DNA of 64,000 nt from Hellea sp. (lineage in GTDB: Bacteria > Pseudomonadota > Alphaproteobacteria > Caulobacterales > Maricaulaceae), in contig JABDKG010000042.1 of NCBI GenBank assembly GCA_013002305.1, forward strand, positions 1-64,000, in the 5' to 3' direction. Below are positions 15,999 to 24,567 of the stretch, in pieces. Every line of letters begins with the position of its first letter. Position 1 is the first letter of the stretch. The translations under genes were made by a program, and so were the position numbers. Below the pieces are notes generated by a model. It searched no databases, was not told the DNA's origin, and saw nothing but the letters and a program-made list of their open reading frames with translations.

Positions 15999-17597
15999 AT
16001 GTCAAAAGCCGCCATAGAAGCGCCGCGCCGCCGCGTGTTTGCCATTATTTCTCACCCGGACGCCGGTAAGACGACGCTGACCGAGAATATGCTCTATTCC
16101 GCTGGGGCTATCCATTTGGCGGGCCAGGTCGCCGCGCGCGGACAGGCAAGGCGGACACAGTCTGACTGGATGAAAATTGAGCAGGAGCGCGGGATTTCAG
16201 TGTCCTCATCCGTCATGACTTTCGAACATAGTGATTTGATTTTCAATCTGCTGGACACGCCGGGTCACGAAGACTTCTCCGAAGACACTTACCGGACTTT
16301 AACGGCGGCCGATTGCGCTGTAATGGTGCTCGACGTCGCCAAAGGCATTGAGCCGCAAACGCTCAAACTTTTTGAAGTCTGCCGTCTACGGGATATTCCG
16401 ATCATCACCTTTGTCAACAAGCTCGATCGGGAAGGGCAAGAGACTTTTGATCTATTATCCGAAATCGAAGACAAGCTTGCGCTTGATGTCCGGCCGATGC
16501 AGTGGCCCGCTGCGTCTGGACGCCGTTTTCGCGGTGTCGCCGATCTTCGGACCAACGAATTTCTAAAATATATTCGTCCGGACGAAGGCGGAGATGCTGG
16601 GATGGGCGCGGAGCGTATCCCTATGGAAGGCGAGGCTATTACCGCGCACTTCAATGATGATGATTTACTCCTAGAGTTCCAAGAAGAAGTCGAGCTCGCC
16701 AAAGAATACGGTGGATTTAACGTCCAATCTTTCCGCGAAGGCCATATGACGCCGGTCTATTTTGGTTCGGCTTTACGAAGGTTTGGGGTACGCGAACTGA
16801 TCGACGCGCTGGCCGAATTTGCGCCCGGCCCCCAGACCGAAAAGGCCGAGAAATTGGGCAAGGAAATAGAGCTTAATCCAACCGATAAAGAGGTCGCCGG
16901 ATTTGTTTTTAAAGTGCAAGCTAATATGGATTTAAACCACCGGGACAGGGTGGCGTTTTTGCGCCTGAATTCCGGGGAATTTAAGCGCGGCATGAAGCTG
17001 AAGACATTTGAGGGCAAGACTATGACGGTGCACAATCCGATCTTGTTTTTTGCGCAGGATCGTGAGCTGGCCGATAATGCATTTGCGGGCGATGTCATCG
17101 GGATTCCAAATCATGGCGCGCTACGGGTTGGAGATAGTTTATCTGAAAGCGGGAAGGTCAAATTTGCCGGAATTCCGAACTTCGCGCCTGAGATTTTACG
17201 AAAAGCCAGAACCAAAGATCCGCTAAAGGCCAAGCACCTGAAAAAGGCGCTGGAGAGCTTGGCGGAAGAGGGCGTAACACAATTATTCAAGCCGCAAATG
17301 GGTAGCGATATTATTGTTGGCGCGGTCGGATCGCTTCAAATTGATGTCATGGCCGAGCGAATTAAAACCGAATATGGGCTTGAGGTTATTTTCGAAGCGC
17401 CGCCTTACCAAACGGCCCGTTGGCTTGCCTGTGACGATGAAGCCAAGATCGAAGCTTTCGCCGCCAAGAACCGCAATACCATGGCCGAAGACATTGATGG
17501 CGATCCGGTCTATCTTGCGAAGTCAGCCTGGGATGTCGGGTACGCGCAGGAAAAGAACCCAGACATCCGGTTTCTGAAGGCTAAGGAGCGGCGATAA
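15999..17597 (+). CDS. prfC: Peptide chain release factor 3
   Basis: 532 residues, full length for RF3. The GTPase motifs are all present: G1 SHPDAGKTT, G3 DTPGHEDFSEDTYRTL and G4 NKLDRE, followed by EF-G-like domain 2 and the RF3 C-terminal domain. RF3 uses GTP to recycle RF1/RF2 from the ribosome after termination and helps post-peptidyl-transfer quality control in the cytoplasm. The start follows an AACGAAAG stretch with a weak ribosome site. The GST gene follows after 40 bases. Confidence 0.96.
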   Translation: MSKAAIEAPRRRVFAIISHPDAGKTTLTENMLYSAGAIHLAGQVAARGQARRTQSDWMKIEQERGISVSSSVMTFEHSDLIFNLLDTPGHEDFSEDTYRTLTAADCAVMVLDVAKGIEPQTLKLFEVCRLRDIPIITFVNKLDREGQETFDLLSEIEDKLALDVRPMQWPAASGRRFRGVADLRTNEFLKYIRPDEGGDAGMGAERIPMEGEAITAHFNDDDLLLEFQEEVELAKEYGGFNVQSFREGHMTPVYFGSALRRFGVRELIDALAEFAPGPQTEKAEKLGKEIELNPTDKEVAGFVFKVQANMDLNHRDRVAFLRLNSGEFKRGMKLKTFEGKTMTVHNPILFFAQDRELADNAFAGDVIGIPNHGALRVGDSLSESGKVKFAGIPNFAPEILRKARTKDPLKAKHLKKALESLAEEGVTQLFKPQMGSDIIVGAVGSLQIDVMAERIKTEYGLEVIFEAPPYQTARWLACDDEAKIEAFAAKNRNTMAEDIDGDPVYLAKSAWDVGYAQEKNPDIRFLKAKERR

Positions 17598-17637
17598 TTT
17601 GGCTGACAAGGCGAGACTTCAAGCTTAGAATGGCAGC

Positions 17638-18291
17638 ATGAAATCACCGCTGACCCTTTACATCGGAAACTATAATTACTCGTCTTGGTCCTTGCGGCCA
17701 TGGTTGGTTCTGACCAAGGCTGAGCTTCCATTTGACATTAAAGTGATAGATCTAGATGTGCCCGGATATAAGAACAAGTTGTTAGCCTTGTCGGATGCCG
17801 GAACCGTTCCCGTGCTGCAGGTCGGGGAGGACAAAATCCCCGATAGTTTGGCGATCAGCGAATTTGCCGCCAAGGCCGTGCCCAATCTTTGGCCAAAAGA
17901 TCCAGAAGACAAAAAACGCGCCCGTGAAATTGTTGAAATCATGCATAGCGGGTTTGAAGCTATCAGGCGCGAAGCGCCGATGAATTTACGCCGGCGCACC
18001 TCAACACCGATGCCGCAGGATTGCCTTGATGACGCCGCTGCTATTGACGCGCTTTGGTGTGATCTTCTGTCCCGGCATGACGGCCCGTTTCTTTTTAATG
18101 ATTGGTCCATCGCAGACGCGTTTTACGCCCCCGTTGTTACTCGCTTCGCCTCTTATGATTTGCCGCGCTCGATCCGAGCTGATACATATATTTCAGAACA
18201 GATGAGCGATCCGGACTTTCAGGACTGGGAGATGATGGCATTTGCGGAAGACCATATTCTGCCTGAAACCGACGCCGTAAACAGGGGATAG
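17638..18291 (+). CDS. Glutathione S-transferase family protein
   Basis: 217 residues. The N-terminal thioredoxin-like domain starts LTLYIGNYNYSSWSLRPWL, with Ser residues at the expected glutathione-activating position and the cis-Pro motif GTVPVL. The all-helical C-terminal domain has the capping motif FNDWSIADAFYAPV. It is a cytosolic GST-like protein of the bacterial type with an S-S-W-S-x-R-P-W motif; its substrate is unknown. It ends one base before the apt start region, so the two are probably co-transcribed. Confidence 0.88.
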   Translation: MKSPLTLYIGNYNYSSWSLRPWLVLTKAELPFDIKVIDLDVPGYKNKLLALSDAGTVPVLQVGEDKIPDSLAISEFAAKAVPNLWPKDPEDKKRAREIVEIMHSGFEAIRREAPMNLRRRTSTPMPQDCLDDAAAIDALWCDLLSRHDGPFLFNDWSIADAFYAPVVTRFASYDLPRSIRADTYISEQMSDPDFQDWEMMAFAEDHILPETDAVNRG

Positions 18292-18292
18292 G

Positions 18293-18820
18293 ATGAACCT
18301 GAAGGACACAATTCGTACGATTCCCGATTTTCCCAAAAAGGGCATTATGTTTCGGGATGTCACTACTTTGATGACCAGCCGCCGCGGATTTGCTGAATCC
18401 ATTATTCAGCTGTCAGCCCCGTTTCAGGATATAATGCTGGATAATATTGTCGGCATAGAAGCCCGTGGTTTTGTTTTTGGAGCCGCTGTCGCCTATGAGC
18501 TTGGCGCGGGATTTGTCCCTATCCGAAAGAAGGGTAAACTGCCTTTCGATACTTATGAAGAAGCCTATGATCTGGAATATGGCCACGACGTATTGGAAAT
18601 GCATGCGGATGCTGTTCGGCGCGGCGAAAAGATTCTAGTGGTCGATGATTTGCTCGCAACGGGCGGAACTGCAGTGGCTGCTATAAAAATATTGCAAAAG
18701 GCCGGCGCGAAAGTCGTTGCAGCGGCTTTCGTCGTCGAACTCCCTGAACTGGGCGGACGCAAACGGCTTGAAGGCATGGGTATTGAAGTACAGAGCCTAG
18801 TCGAGTTTGACGGCCAATAA
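18293..18820 (+). CDS. apt: Adenine phosphoribosyltransferase
   Basis: 175 residues. The PRPP-binding loop ILVVDDLLATGGTAVAA and the GIEARGFVFGAAVA and RKKGKLPFDT segments are classic Apt. It converts adenine plus PRPP to AMP in purine salvage in the cytoplasm. The AUG lies 1 base after the GST stop, with GGGGATAGG as a plausible ribosome site inside the GST end. A strong bidirectional hairpin follows the stop directly. Confidence 0.96.
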   Translation: MNLKDTIRTIPDFPKKGIMFRDVTTLMTSRRGFAESIIQLSAPFQDIMLDNIVGIEARGFVFGAAVAYELGAGFVPIRKKGKLPFDTYEEAYDLEYGHDVLEMHADAVRRGEKILVVDDLLATGGTAVAAIKILQKAGAKVVAAAFVVELPELGGRKRLEGMGIEVQSLVEFDGQ

Positions 18821-18823
18821 AAA

Positions 18824-18846
18824 ACCCCGCTTGAATTAAGCGGGGT
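18824..18846 (-). terminator. Bidirectional rho-independent terminator
   Basis: ACCCCGCTT-GAATT-AAGCGGGGT is a perfect 9-bp stem with a 5-base loop. On the minus strand it is followed by TTTTTT, so it terminates the lipoprotein gene well. On the plus strand the tail is less T-rich, but the hairpin sits 3 bases after the apt stop and probably serves both. Confidence 0.8.
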
Positions 18847-18870
18847 CTTAAATTCATATGGTGTGCAGAT

Positions 18871-19206
18871 CTACTGCATACCTTCCATGATGCTAGGGTC
18901 GCATTTCATAACGGCCATACCCAATTTCATCATTTTTTCCATCGCTTCTGGATCGGACATGTCGCCCATCAGCTCTTCCATGACAGCGTCGGTATCATTG
19001 CCGTCTTTGGCAGCTTGAACCAGCTTGCCAAAAGTTTTCTTGTCAAGATTGTCTTCCATGGCGCCAACCATGCAGACGCATGTTTCTTTATCGGCTTCAC
19101 CATCTTCAACACATTTGTCGACCAGTAAGGCTGAATCGCCTCCGCCCTTTGAGCCGCATGCGGCCAAGAAAGTCACAGTCACAGCTGCTAGTAAAATCTT
19201 CTTCAT
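18871..19206 (-). CDS. Small cysteine-containing lipoprotein of unknown function
   Basis: 111 residues with a lipoprotein signal ending LAAC (Cys17 lipidated). The mature part is acidic, Met-rich and helical, with four further cysteines (in KCVED, TCVCMVG and KCDPS) that could form disulfides in the periplasm or bind a metal. GGGAGGG before the ATG makes the start convincing. It lies between the apt terminator and the ychF terminator, so it is a single-gene unit. No family is recognised. Confidence 0.75.
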   Translation of the reverse strand: MKKILLAAVTVTFLAACGSKGGGDSALLVDKCVEDGEADKETCVCMVGAMEDNLDKKTFGKLVQAAKDGNDTDAVMEELMGDMSDPEAMEKMMKLGMAVMKCDPSIMEGMQ

Positions 19207-19301
19207 TTGGAACCCTCCCTTTATCGAATGATTTGAGCGACAGTTACATATTCAAATTTTAATTGCCAGCGGAAATCGAGTGAAAGAGAGTAAATATAAA
19301 T

Positions 19302-19324
19302 CCTTCTCGCGAGACGCGAAAAGG
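19302..19324 (-). terminator. Rho-independent terminator after ychF
   Basis: On the minus strand CCTTTTCGCG-TCT-CGCGAGAAGG forms a 10-bp stem with one G-T pair, followed by ATTTATATTTA. It lies 11 bases beyond the ychF stop and would end the rplY-pth-ychF transcript. Confidence 0.6.
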
Positions 19325-19334
19325 CCGGATGAGG

Positions 19335-20432
19335 CTAAACGTTGAACTTGAAAAGCATGATATCGCCGTCTTTGGCAATATATTCTTTGCCCTCTTGGCG
19401 GACCTTTCCGGCTTCCTTCGCGCCCTGTTCACCGCCGAGCGAGACATAGTCCTCATAGGCCGTCGTTTCCGCGCGGATAAAGCCTTTTTCGAAGTCTGTG
19501 TGGATGACGCCGGCGCATTTTGGCGCGGTCCAGCCATCTTTGAACGTCCAGGCTCTGGCCTCTTTCGGCCCGGCCGTAAAATAGGTTTTAAGACCAAGAA
19601 GCGCGTATCCGGCTCGAATAAGGCGGTTAAGACCCGGTTCGGTCAAGCCAAGTGTCTCAAGATATTCATCACGTTCATCGCCGTCGAGCAGCGCCAACTC
19701 GGATTCGATTTGGGCGGAAATAACAACAGATTCGGCGCCTTCTGATTTGGTATGTTCGATGACTTTAGCGGAAAACTCATTGCCGTTTCCGGCGCTATCC
19801 TCGTCGACATTACAAACATACATGACCGGCTTGGACGTCAGAAGTTGCAACATTTTCCAGGCTTTCTCGTCATCTTCGTCAATATCGGCATAGCGCGCCG
19901 GTTGCCCTTCCGAGAGCACAGCAATCGCTTTTTCGATTAAAGCCATTGTCTGTTTGGCGTCCTTGTCATTTTGCTTAAGCTTTTTCTCAAGCCCGACTTT
20001 GCGCTTCTCGAGGCTTTCAAGATCTGCCAGCATGAGTTCGGTCTGAACGGTTTCCAAATCGGCAATAGGATCAATTTTACCGTCAACATGGGTGATGTCT
20101 TCATCTTCAAAGCAGCGCAGTACATATAAAATAGCGTCAGTTTCGCGGATATTGGCGAGGAACTGATTGCCGAGACCTTCCCCTTTGGAAGCTCCGCGAA
20201 CCAAGCCTGCAATATCGACAAAATTCATCCGTGCAGGAATTTTTTGCGCGGATCCGGCGATCGCGGCTATTTTATCCAGCCGCGATTCGGGGACGGCAAC
20301 GTCGCCGACATTTGGCTCGATGGTACAGAACGGATAGTTCGCAGCCTGCGCATTTGCAGTCTGCGTAAGGGCATTGAATAGGGTAGATTTTCCGACGTTC
20401 GGAAGACCAACAATTCCGCATTTAAATCCCAT
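19335..20432 (-). CDS. ychF: Redox-regulated ATPase YchF (Obg family)
   Basis: 365 residues. P-loop [16 protein letters not shown], switch region [20 protein letters not shown] and the NVDE nucleotide motif, which replaces the usual NKxD and favours ATP over GTP as known for YchF/OLA1. The C-terminal TGS domain begins near [14 protein letters not shown]. The protein binds ribosomes and takes part in stress responses. It follows pth by 17 bases in the widely conserved rplY-pth-ychF order. Confidence 0.96.
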   Translation of the reverse strand: MGFKCGIVGLPNVGKSTLFNALTQTANAQAANYPFCTIEPNVGDVAVPESRLDKIAAIAGSAQKIPARMNFVDIAGLVRGASKGEGLGNQFLANIRETDAILYVLRCFEDEDITHVDGKIDPIADLETVQTELMLADLESLEKRKVGLEKKLKQNDKDAKQTMALIEKAIAVLSEGQPARYADIDEDDEKAWKMLQLLTSKPVMYVCNVDEDSAGNGNEFSAKVIEHTKSEGAESVVISAQIESELALLDGDERDEYLETLGLTEPGLNRLIRAGYALLGLKTYFTAGPKEARAWTFKDGWTAPKCAGVIHTDFEKGFIRAETTAYEDYVSLGGEQGAKEAGKVRQEGKEYIAKDGDIMLFKFNV

Positions 20433-20449
20433 CGGACGCTCCGGCTCTA

Positions 20450-21055
20450 TTAATTTCGACGTGCACTGGAACCGGGTGCCGGTGCCAGCAAGTCTATTTT
20501 GGTTTGATATTTATCATGGTCGCCCTCGGCCAGATGCTCGGTGCCGCGCGCAAGCGCGTCGAGGAAATCGCCCACCCAGTTTTGCTCGGATTTGGCAAAA
20601 TCAGACAAAACATAGCTATGTACCTTACCTTTGTCCCCCGGATGACCGATCCCCAAACGGGCGCGATGAAAATTTTCACCGATATGTTGGCGGATAGATC
20701 GCAGCCCATTGTGGCCTGCAATGCCGCCGCCAGTTTTCATCCGAAATTTACCAGGCGCAAGGTCGAGTTCATCATGGAAAACCGTCACTTTATCGAGCGC
20801 GATCTTGTAAAATTGCATGGCTTGTTGAACGGACCGTCCGGACTCGTTCATGAATGTCATGGGTTTTAGAAGAAGAACTTTAACCGGACGTCCACTAGCC
20901 GTAATGGTGCCTTCGCTGACAAAGCCCTTAAACTTGGACTTTTCATCTGAAAAATTGTGAAAGTCGCCAATAGCGTCAATCGCCATAAAGCCAATATTAT
21001 GACGGTTCCCGGCATATTTTTCGCCGGGATTCCCAAGTCCTACCCAAAGTAACAT
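20450..21055 (-). CDS. pth: Peptidyl-tRNA hydrolase
   Basis: 201 residues. The active-site elements GLGNPGEKYAGNRHNIGF (Asn9, His19), FMNESG and the Asp in HDELDLAPG are all seen. It cleaves peptidyl-tRNA released by drop-off so that tRNA is recycled, in the cytoplasm. It lies between rplY and ychF on the same strand; a small CGTCTC...GAGACG hairpin (21068-21085) sits in the gap to rplY. Length is normal. Confidence 0.96.
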   Translation of the reverse strand: MLLWVGLGNPGEKYAGNRHNIGFMAIDAIGDFHNFSDEKSKFKGFVSEGTITASGRPVKVLLLKPMTFMNESGRSVQQAMQFYKIALDKVTVFHDELDLAPGKFRMKTGGGIAGHNGLRSIRQHIGENFHRARLGIGHPGDKGKVHSYVLSDFAKSEQNWVGDFLDALARGTEHLAEGDHDKYQTKIDLLAPAPGSSARRN

Positions 21056-21102
21056 GTCTTTCGCCTTCGTCTCACCAAAGAGACGTCGAAAAAACGAGAA
21101 AA

Positions 21103-21768
21103 TTACTCGTCTCCGCCTTCAGGAGCTTCGGCGTCTTCGCCCTCTTCGCCTTCAGCGCCTTCGAGACCCTCTTCGCCTTCACCTTCTTCCTCTTCTTCGA
21201 TGGCTGCACGAGAGGCAACGATCGTAGCGATGGTAAAGTCGCGGTCAGTAATGGTTGGCGTGACGCCTTCCGGCAATGTGATTTCACTGATGTGAATGCT
21301 GTCACCAACATCCATTTCGGAAATATCAACTGTGATCGTGTCTGGAATGCTGACAGCCGGGCAGGAAACCTCAATAGTATAACGCACGACGTTCAATGTG
21401 CCGCCGGTCTTGATGCCAGGGGAGACTTCGTCGCCAATGAATGTCACGCCGACTTCAACATCAATGATTGATTTTTCATCAACGCGATAGAGGTCGATGT
21501 GAACCGGGGCATCGGTTACGGGGTGAAACTGAACGTCTTTCGTGATGACTTTCTGTTTGTTGCCCTCGTGCGAAATTTCGATCATGCTAGCAATAAGCTG
21601 GCCGGCATTTAGCGCTTTCAATACTTCATTATGACGTAAGGAAACAGCCACTGAATCTTTGCCACCGCCATAAATCACAGCGGGTACGTTTCCGTTACGT
21701 CGGGCTTCACGGGCTGAGCCGGTTCCGGTATTTTCTCTGACAACAACGTCCAAACAGATGCCACTCAT
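21103..21768 (-). CDS. rplY: Ribosomal protein bL25, Ctc (long) form
   Basis: 221 residues. The N-terminal 5S-rRNA-binding domain carries R-E-x-T-G-T-G-S-A-R-x-x-R-R-x-G-x-V-P-A-V-I-Y-G-G, followed by the TL5/Ctc beta-barrel domain (VDVEVGVTFIGDE). The last 35 residues are a strongly acidic Glu/Gly tail, common in alphaproteobacterial Ctc proteins. It is part of the large ribosomal subunit. It is the first gene of the rplY-pth-ychF set, with its promoter in the 317-base gap upstream. Confidence 0.95.
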   Translation of the reverse strand: MSGICLDVVVRENTGTGSAREARRNGNVPAVIYGGGKDSVAVSLRHNEVLKALNAGQLIASMIEISHEGNKQKVITKDVQFHPVTDAPVHIDLYRVDEKSIIDVEVGVTFIGDEVSPGIKTGGTLNVVRYTIEVSCPAVSIPDTITVDISEMDVGDSIHISEITLPEGVTPTITDRDFTIATIVASRAAIEEEEEGEGEEGLEGAEGEEGEDAEAPEGGDE

Positions 21769-22085
21769 GGTCTTGTCCTTTAAAATCTTGCCCTCGTGAT
21801 GAGGAGTAGGGCTTCTTCCTTAAAAAATGACCGCCTGTGAGACCTCGAAAAGGCCGAATTAGGCGGTATCTTTGAGATTCCCTCAAATTCAGCGCGCTCC
21901 TTACATATTCCCGCCTTAAAAGGCAAGAGCTATTGTAACAGGAATTCGTCGGTTTCAGCGAAATTAAGCGCCAAGAAAACGTCGAAAAAGAAAATTCTTA
22001 ACAATTCGTTATAATTTTGCCAAACTGGCCCGAGGCTTGCGTATTATTGGCCTGTAAGCCTTGAGGGAACCGGAGCACAATCAAA
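21769..22085. other. 317-base intergenic region between divergent genes
   Basis: It must hold the promoters of rplY (leftward) and of the small membrane protein (rightward). On the rplY side ACCGCCT (21830-21836) and AGGCGGT (21861-21867) could pair as a leader hairpin. On the other side TATAAT occurs at 22010-22015, but I find no good -35 at the right distance. No convincing gene, RNA or repeat is visible otherwise. Confidence 0.4.
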
Positions 22086-22409
22086 ATGGAACAATATCTG
22101 CCAACTTTAATCATGTTAGCTATCACTGTTGCGTTCACAGCCCTGATTCTATTTCCAACCCGCTTTAAATTTGGAACCGACTTAGTGCGATTTTACTGGA
22201 TCGGCTTCTGGGTGTTTCTAGCGATGATTTCTTTTGTCGCCGGTGGATCACAAGTCTTGTCTCTTGCCGGATTTCAGATTGACGATATCGCAGTCGCAGC
22301 TCTGACGGGCATTTTAACGTCATTTGTGCTATTTGTCGTCTTTGCATGGGTCAGGCTTGCCGGTGCCGCCATGTTTGAAGGCTTTCGTCGAATCCGCAAA
22401 ACTGCCTGA
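22086..22409 (+). CDS. Small three-helix membrane protein, unknown
   Basis: 107 residues with three hydrophobic segments (about 5-23, 37-57 and 70-95) and a basic end RRIRKTA that should be cytoplasmic. GGAG about 10 bases upstream supports the ATG. I recognise no family. It is convergent with the PAN-domain gene, 6 bases away. Confidence 0.65.
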   Translation: MEQYLPTLIMLAITVAFTALILFPTRFKFGTDLVRFYWIGFWVFLAMISFVAGGSQVLSLAGFQIDDIAVAALTGILTSFVLFVVFAWVRLAGAAMFEGFRRIRKTA

Positions 22410-22415
22410 TTTATC

Positions 22416-23414
22416 TTATAAGTTTCCCTGATCGATGTGTCCAACTGGAACTGACCTCACAGTTGGTATGGGCGCGTCAGGATCGTCCGGAATATCGGCT
22501 GGTGTCAGGGCTCTGGGAATTTTCACGTCATCATGGAGTGAACCATATAAGGATTGGCGCGCCAGAATAGGGGCGCCTGCAAGACCAGACTCGGCAATCG
22601 GCCGACGCATTGGCGTGGCTGGAATTTGCGATATCGGCGTTAAACCCGATTGCGATTTTTCAGGAGAAGACACGGCGTTGTTTTGGGCTTGCGCCGGGGG
22701 TTCAGGGCGGCGCATGTCGGAGGCCGGATTGGCGACCGGTCTAGGCATTTCATCAAGCTGCGGTTCAATCCGCTGGTTCGCCGGATAGTTCAGGGCCGCA
22801 GCCGGCTCCGGAACCGCCGCATAAGGGATTTGCGGGGAAGGCATTTCATTGACGGCATTGGCTGAATAAACATTAGCGGTGCGCATGTGGTGAGGCGCTG
22901 CATTGGTTTTTGGCAACGGAGCCGACATCTGGACTGGTGCGGGCGCTGGTGCCGGGTTTGATTGTTGGATTTTGCGGATAAGCGGCGCAGGCACGGCTCT
23001 TCTTTGCGCGGTTGCATTATACTGAGCCGGAACCTGTCCAACCCGAATTGTATTTTGCTGTCTGGCTTGTGGCTGGGTCATTGTTTGTCCGACCCGGGTC
23101 GTGCGGTAGCCGGCCGGAACAATCCTTGAGGAGTCCCAGGAGGCCGGATTTAAGCCGCTAATGCTCATCGCATAAGGAACGGGGGTCACAAGGCGGGCAT
23201 TGAACTCGCAAATCGCGCCGGAAGGGGTGTTGACCCTGACAAAATTCCAACTTTTGCAAAGCGCGTCGCCCGCACATTGGCTGGCGCAAATATCAGGATG
23301 ATGGGCCGGCGCCCGCAAATAGCTATGGCCGGGCCTATATTGCCCTTGTTCAGACGCGATTGCTGGCGCACTTAAAAATAAGCTGACGATAATGAGAAAT
23401 AACCAGCTGCGCAT
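22416..23414 (-). CDS. Secreted PAN/Apple-domain protein with a Pro/Ala/Gln-rich tail
   Basis: 332 residues. A signal peptide ends SAPAIAS (about residue 20). Residues about 25-85 form a PAN-type domain with five cysteines (ICASQCAGDALC, and the AIC pair partner) and the typical C-x-x-W-N-F core. The remaining 240 residues are low-complexity, rich in Pro, Ala and Gln, probably disordered and wall- or envelope-associated. PAN domains bind proteins or sugars; the ligand is unknown. A CtrA-like box lies about 43 bases upstream of the start. Confidence 0.75.
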   Translation of the reverse strand: MRSWLFLIIVSLFLSAPAIASEQGQYRPGHSYLRAPAHHPDICASQCAGDALCKSWNFVRVNTPSGAICEFNARLVTPVPYAMSISGLNPASWDSSRIVPAGYRTTRVGQTMTQPQARQQNTIRVGQVPAQYNATAQRRAVPAPLIRKIQQSNPAPAPAPVQMSAPLPKTNAAPHHMRTANVYSANAVNEMPSPQIPYAAVPEPAAALNYPANQRIEPQLDEMPRPVANPASDMRRPEPPAQAQNNAVSSPEKSQSGLTPISQIPATPMRRPIAESGLAGAPILARQSLYGSLHDDVKIPRALTPADIPDDPDAPIPTVRSVPVGHIDQGNL

Positions 23415-23456
23415 AAAAACCTCTTACGAATCGAGGTGCAGTGTGAATGTCAGGAG

Positions 23457-23472
23457 TTAGCGTTTGGTTAAC
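23457..23472. promoter_or_regulatory. Near-consensus CtrA box before the PAN-domain gene
   Basis: TTAG-CGTTTGG-TTAAC has the right 7-base spacing and one mismatch (TTAG for TTAA). It lies 43 bases before the leftward PAN-domain gene, a usual position for CtrA control. Confidence 0.35.
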
Positions 23473-23490
23473 TATAAATAGCGGGGGAGT

Positions 23491-23751
23491 TTAGATCGAA
23501 ACAGTCTGGTTGATCGAATAATCTTTATAAAGCGCCCATGCTGATTTGCAGGCAATGTCGCTCGTTTTAAGCTGGCGTAAGCCTGAACTTAATGCATCAG
23601 AATCATGAATTTCGGGCTTGAAATCACCCAATGAAATCATGACTTCCTCTATACTCAATTGAGTATCCGTTTCTGACTTAGCAATCTCGGGAAATGCCGT
23701 CCTGATATTTAGGAGAACTTGCCGTAATAGGTATAAATATTGTGGTTTCAT
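23491..23751 (-). CDS. Hypothetical small soluble protein
   Basis: 86 residues, helical, no signal peptide or membrane segment, lower GC than its neighbours. A TAGG 5 bases before the ATG is a weak ribosome site. I recognise no family. It fits the otherwise empty gap between the two PAN-type genes on the same strand. The reading frame could be real or chance; composition (even use of charged and hydrophobic residues) speaks slightly for a gene. Confidence 0.45.
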   Translation of the reverse strand: MKPQYLYLLRQVLLNIRTAFPEIAKSETDTQLSIEEVMISLGDFKPEIHDSDALSSGLRQLKTSDIACKSAWALYKDYSINQTVSI

Positions 23752-23827
23752 AATTGCCTACGCCCCATGCAGACTTTTAATTTAAGCTAAATATCATCTT
23801 TGATTGCATCTATATTTAGATGCAACG

Positions 23828-24505
23828 TTAGTATTCTGTGAATGTGCCGGGAAAAGGAGAAGCGACGACCATCGCCCAATAATATCGATATTGTGTGGTC
23901 CGTTCATACACCAGAGCAACCCCAAACTCAGTGACATCCGGAAGGAGCAAATTCTCATTGTGACCTGGACTGTCTTGCCAGGCTTTGAAAACTCCGTTCC
24001 AGCTTTCTTGGCCCGACGCAACATTCTCGGCGGCGATCGAAAAATCATAGCCATGTTCCTGAACCCGGTCACTATGACTGGATCCGTCTGTGCCTGTATG
24101 CGAGATCATTCCGTTGCGCGCCATATCTTCGGCATGGCGTAAGGAGGCATTGTTCAGTTTTTTATTAAGCGTTACAGGGCTTAGCCCATATTCTGCGCGG
24201 TATTTATTAAGATCATTGACGGCGACTTCAATATCCAGAGGTTCTGGCGGCAAAATTTCAAAAGGGGACCCTGCTGAAAGACCATCATTGAGGTAGCACT
24301 GATAAACTTCCTGAGTGATGTCGGGCTGTAACAATACACTGCCGCGGCAAACCTGCTCCTCGGCATGACAAAGTTCGGAGCAAACACTGGCCTCTGTCAG
24401 GGTCACGGTTTTATAAGTGCCAATGGGCGGTCCATCGAGAATAGTACCGGCCGCGCCCAGATGGGGGATGATAAAAAAGGCCATAATACTAGCTAAATAC
24501 CGCAT
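23828..24505 (-). CDS. Secreted CAP/SCP-domain protein with an N-terminal PAN-like cysteine segment
   Basis: 225 residues. After a signal peptide (to about residue 18), residues 35-75 carry SVCSELCHAEEQVC and a further Cys, like half of a PAN domain. Residues about 92-215 are a CAP (SCP/PR-1) domain with its usual surface residues: His in LRHAEDMA, Glu in AENVASG and His/Glu in SPGHNENLL. Bacterial CAP proteins are extracytoplasmic and mostly of unknown activity. The gene shares cysteine-module type and strand with the PAN protein two genes downstream. No good ribosome site is seen before the ATG. Confidence 0.8.
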   Translation of the reverse strand: MRYLASIMAFFIIPHLGAAGTILDGPPIGTYKTVTLTEASVCSELCHAEEQVCRGSVLLQPDITQEVYQCYLNDGLSAGSPFEILPPEPLDIEVAVNDLNKYRAEYGLSPVTLNKKLNNASLRHAEDMARNGMISHTGTDGSSHSDRVQEHGYDFSIAAENVASGQESWNGVFKAWQDSPGHNENLLLPDVTEFGVALVYERTTQYRYYWAMVVASPFPGTFTEY

Positions 24506-24567
24506 ATATCGCGGTTACTGCACCACAGTCGTTAGGCCAAGTTACAAAGTGATTAGGTTATAGTCCG

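Noticed and set aside
21068-21085. CGTCTC-GAGACG hairpin between rplY and pth as a terminator
   Set aside because: No T-tract follows on the minus strand, and it would split the conserved rplY-pth-ychF operon.
21769-22085. A tRNA or small RNA gene in the largest gap
   Set aside because: No cloverleaf, no T-loop-like GTTCGA motif and no terminator pair could be found by eye.
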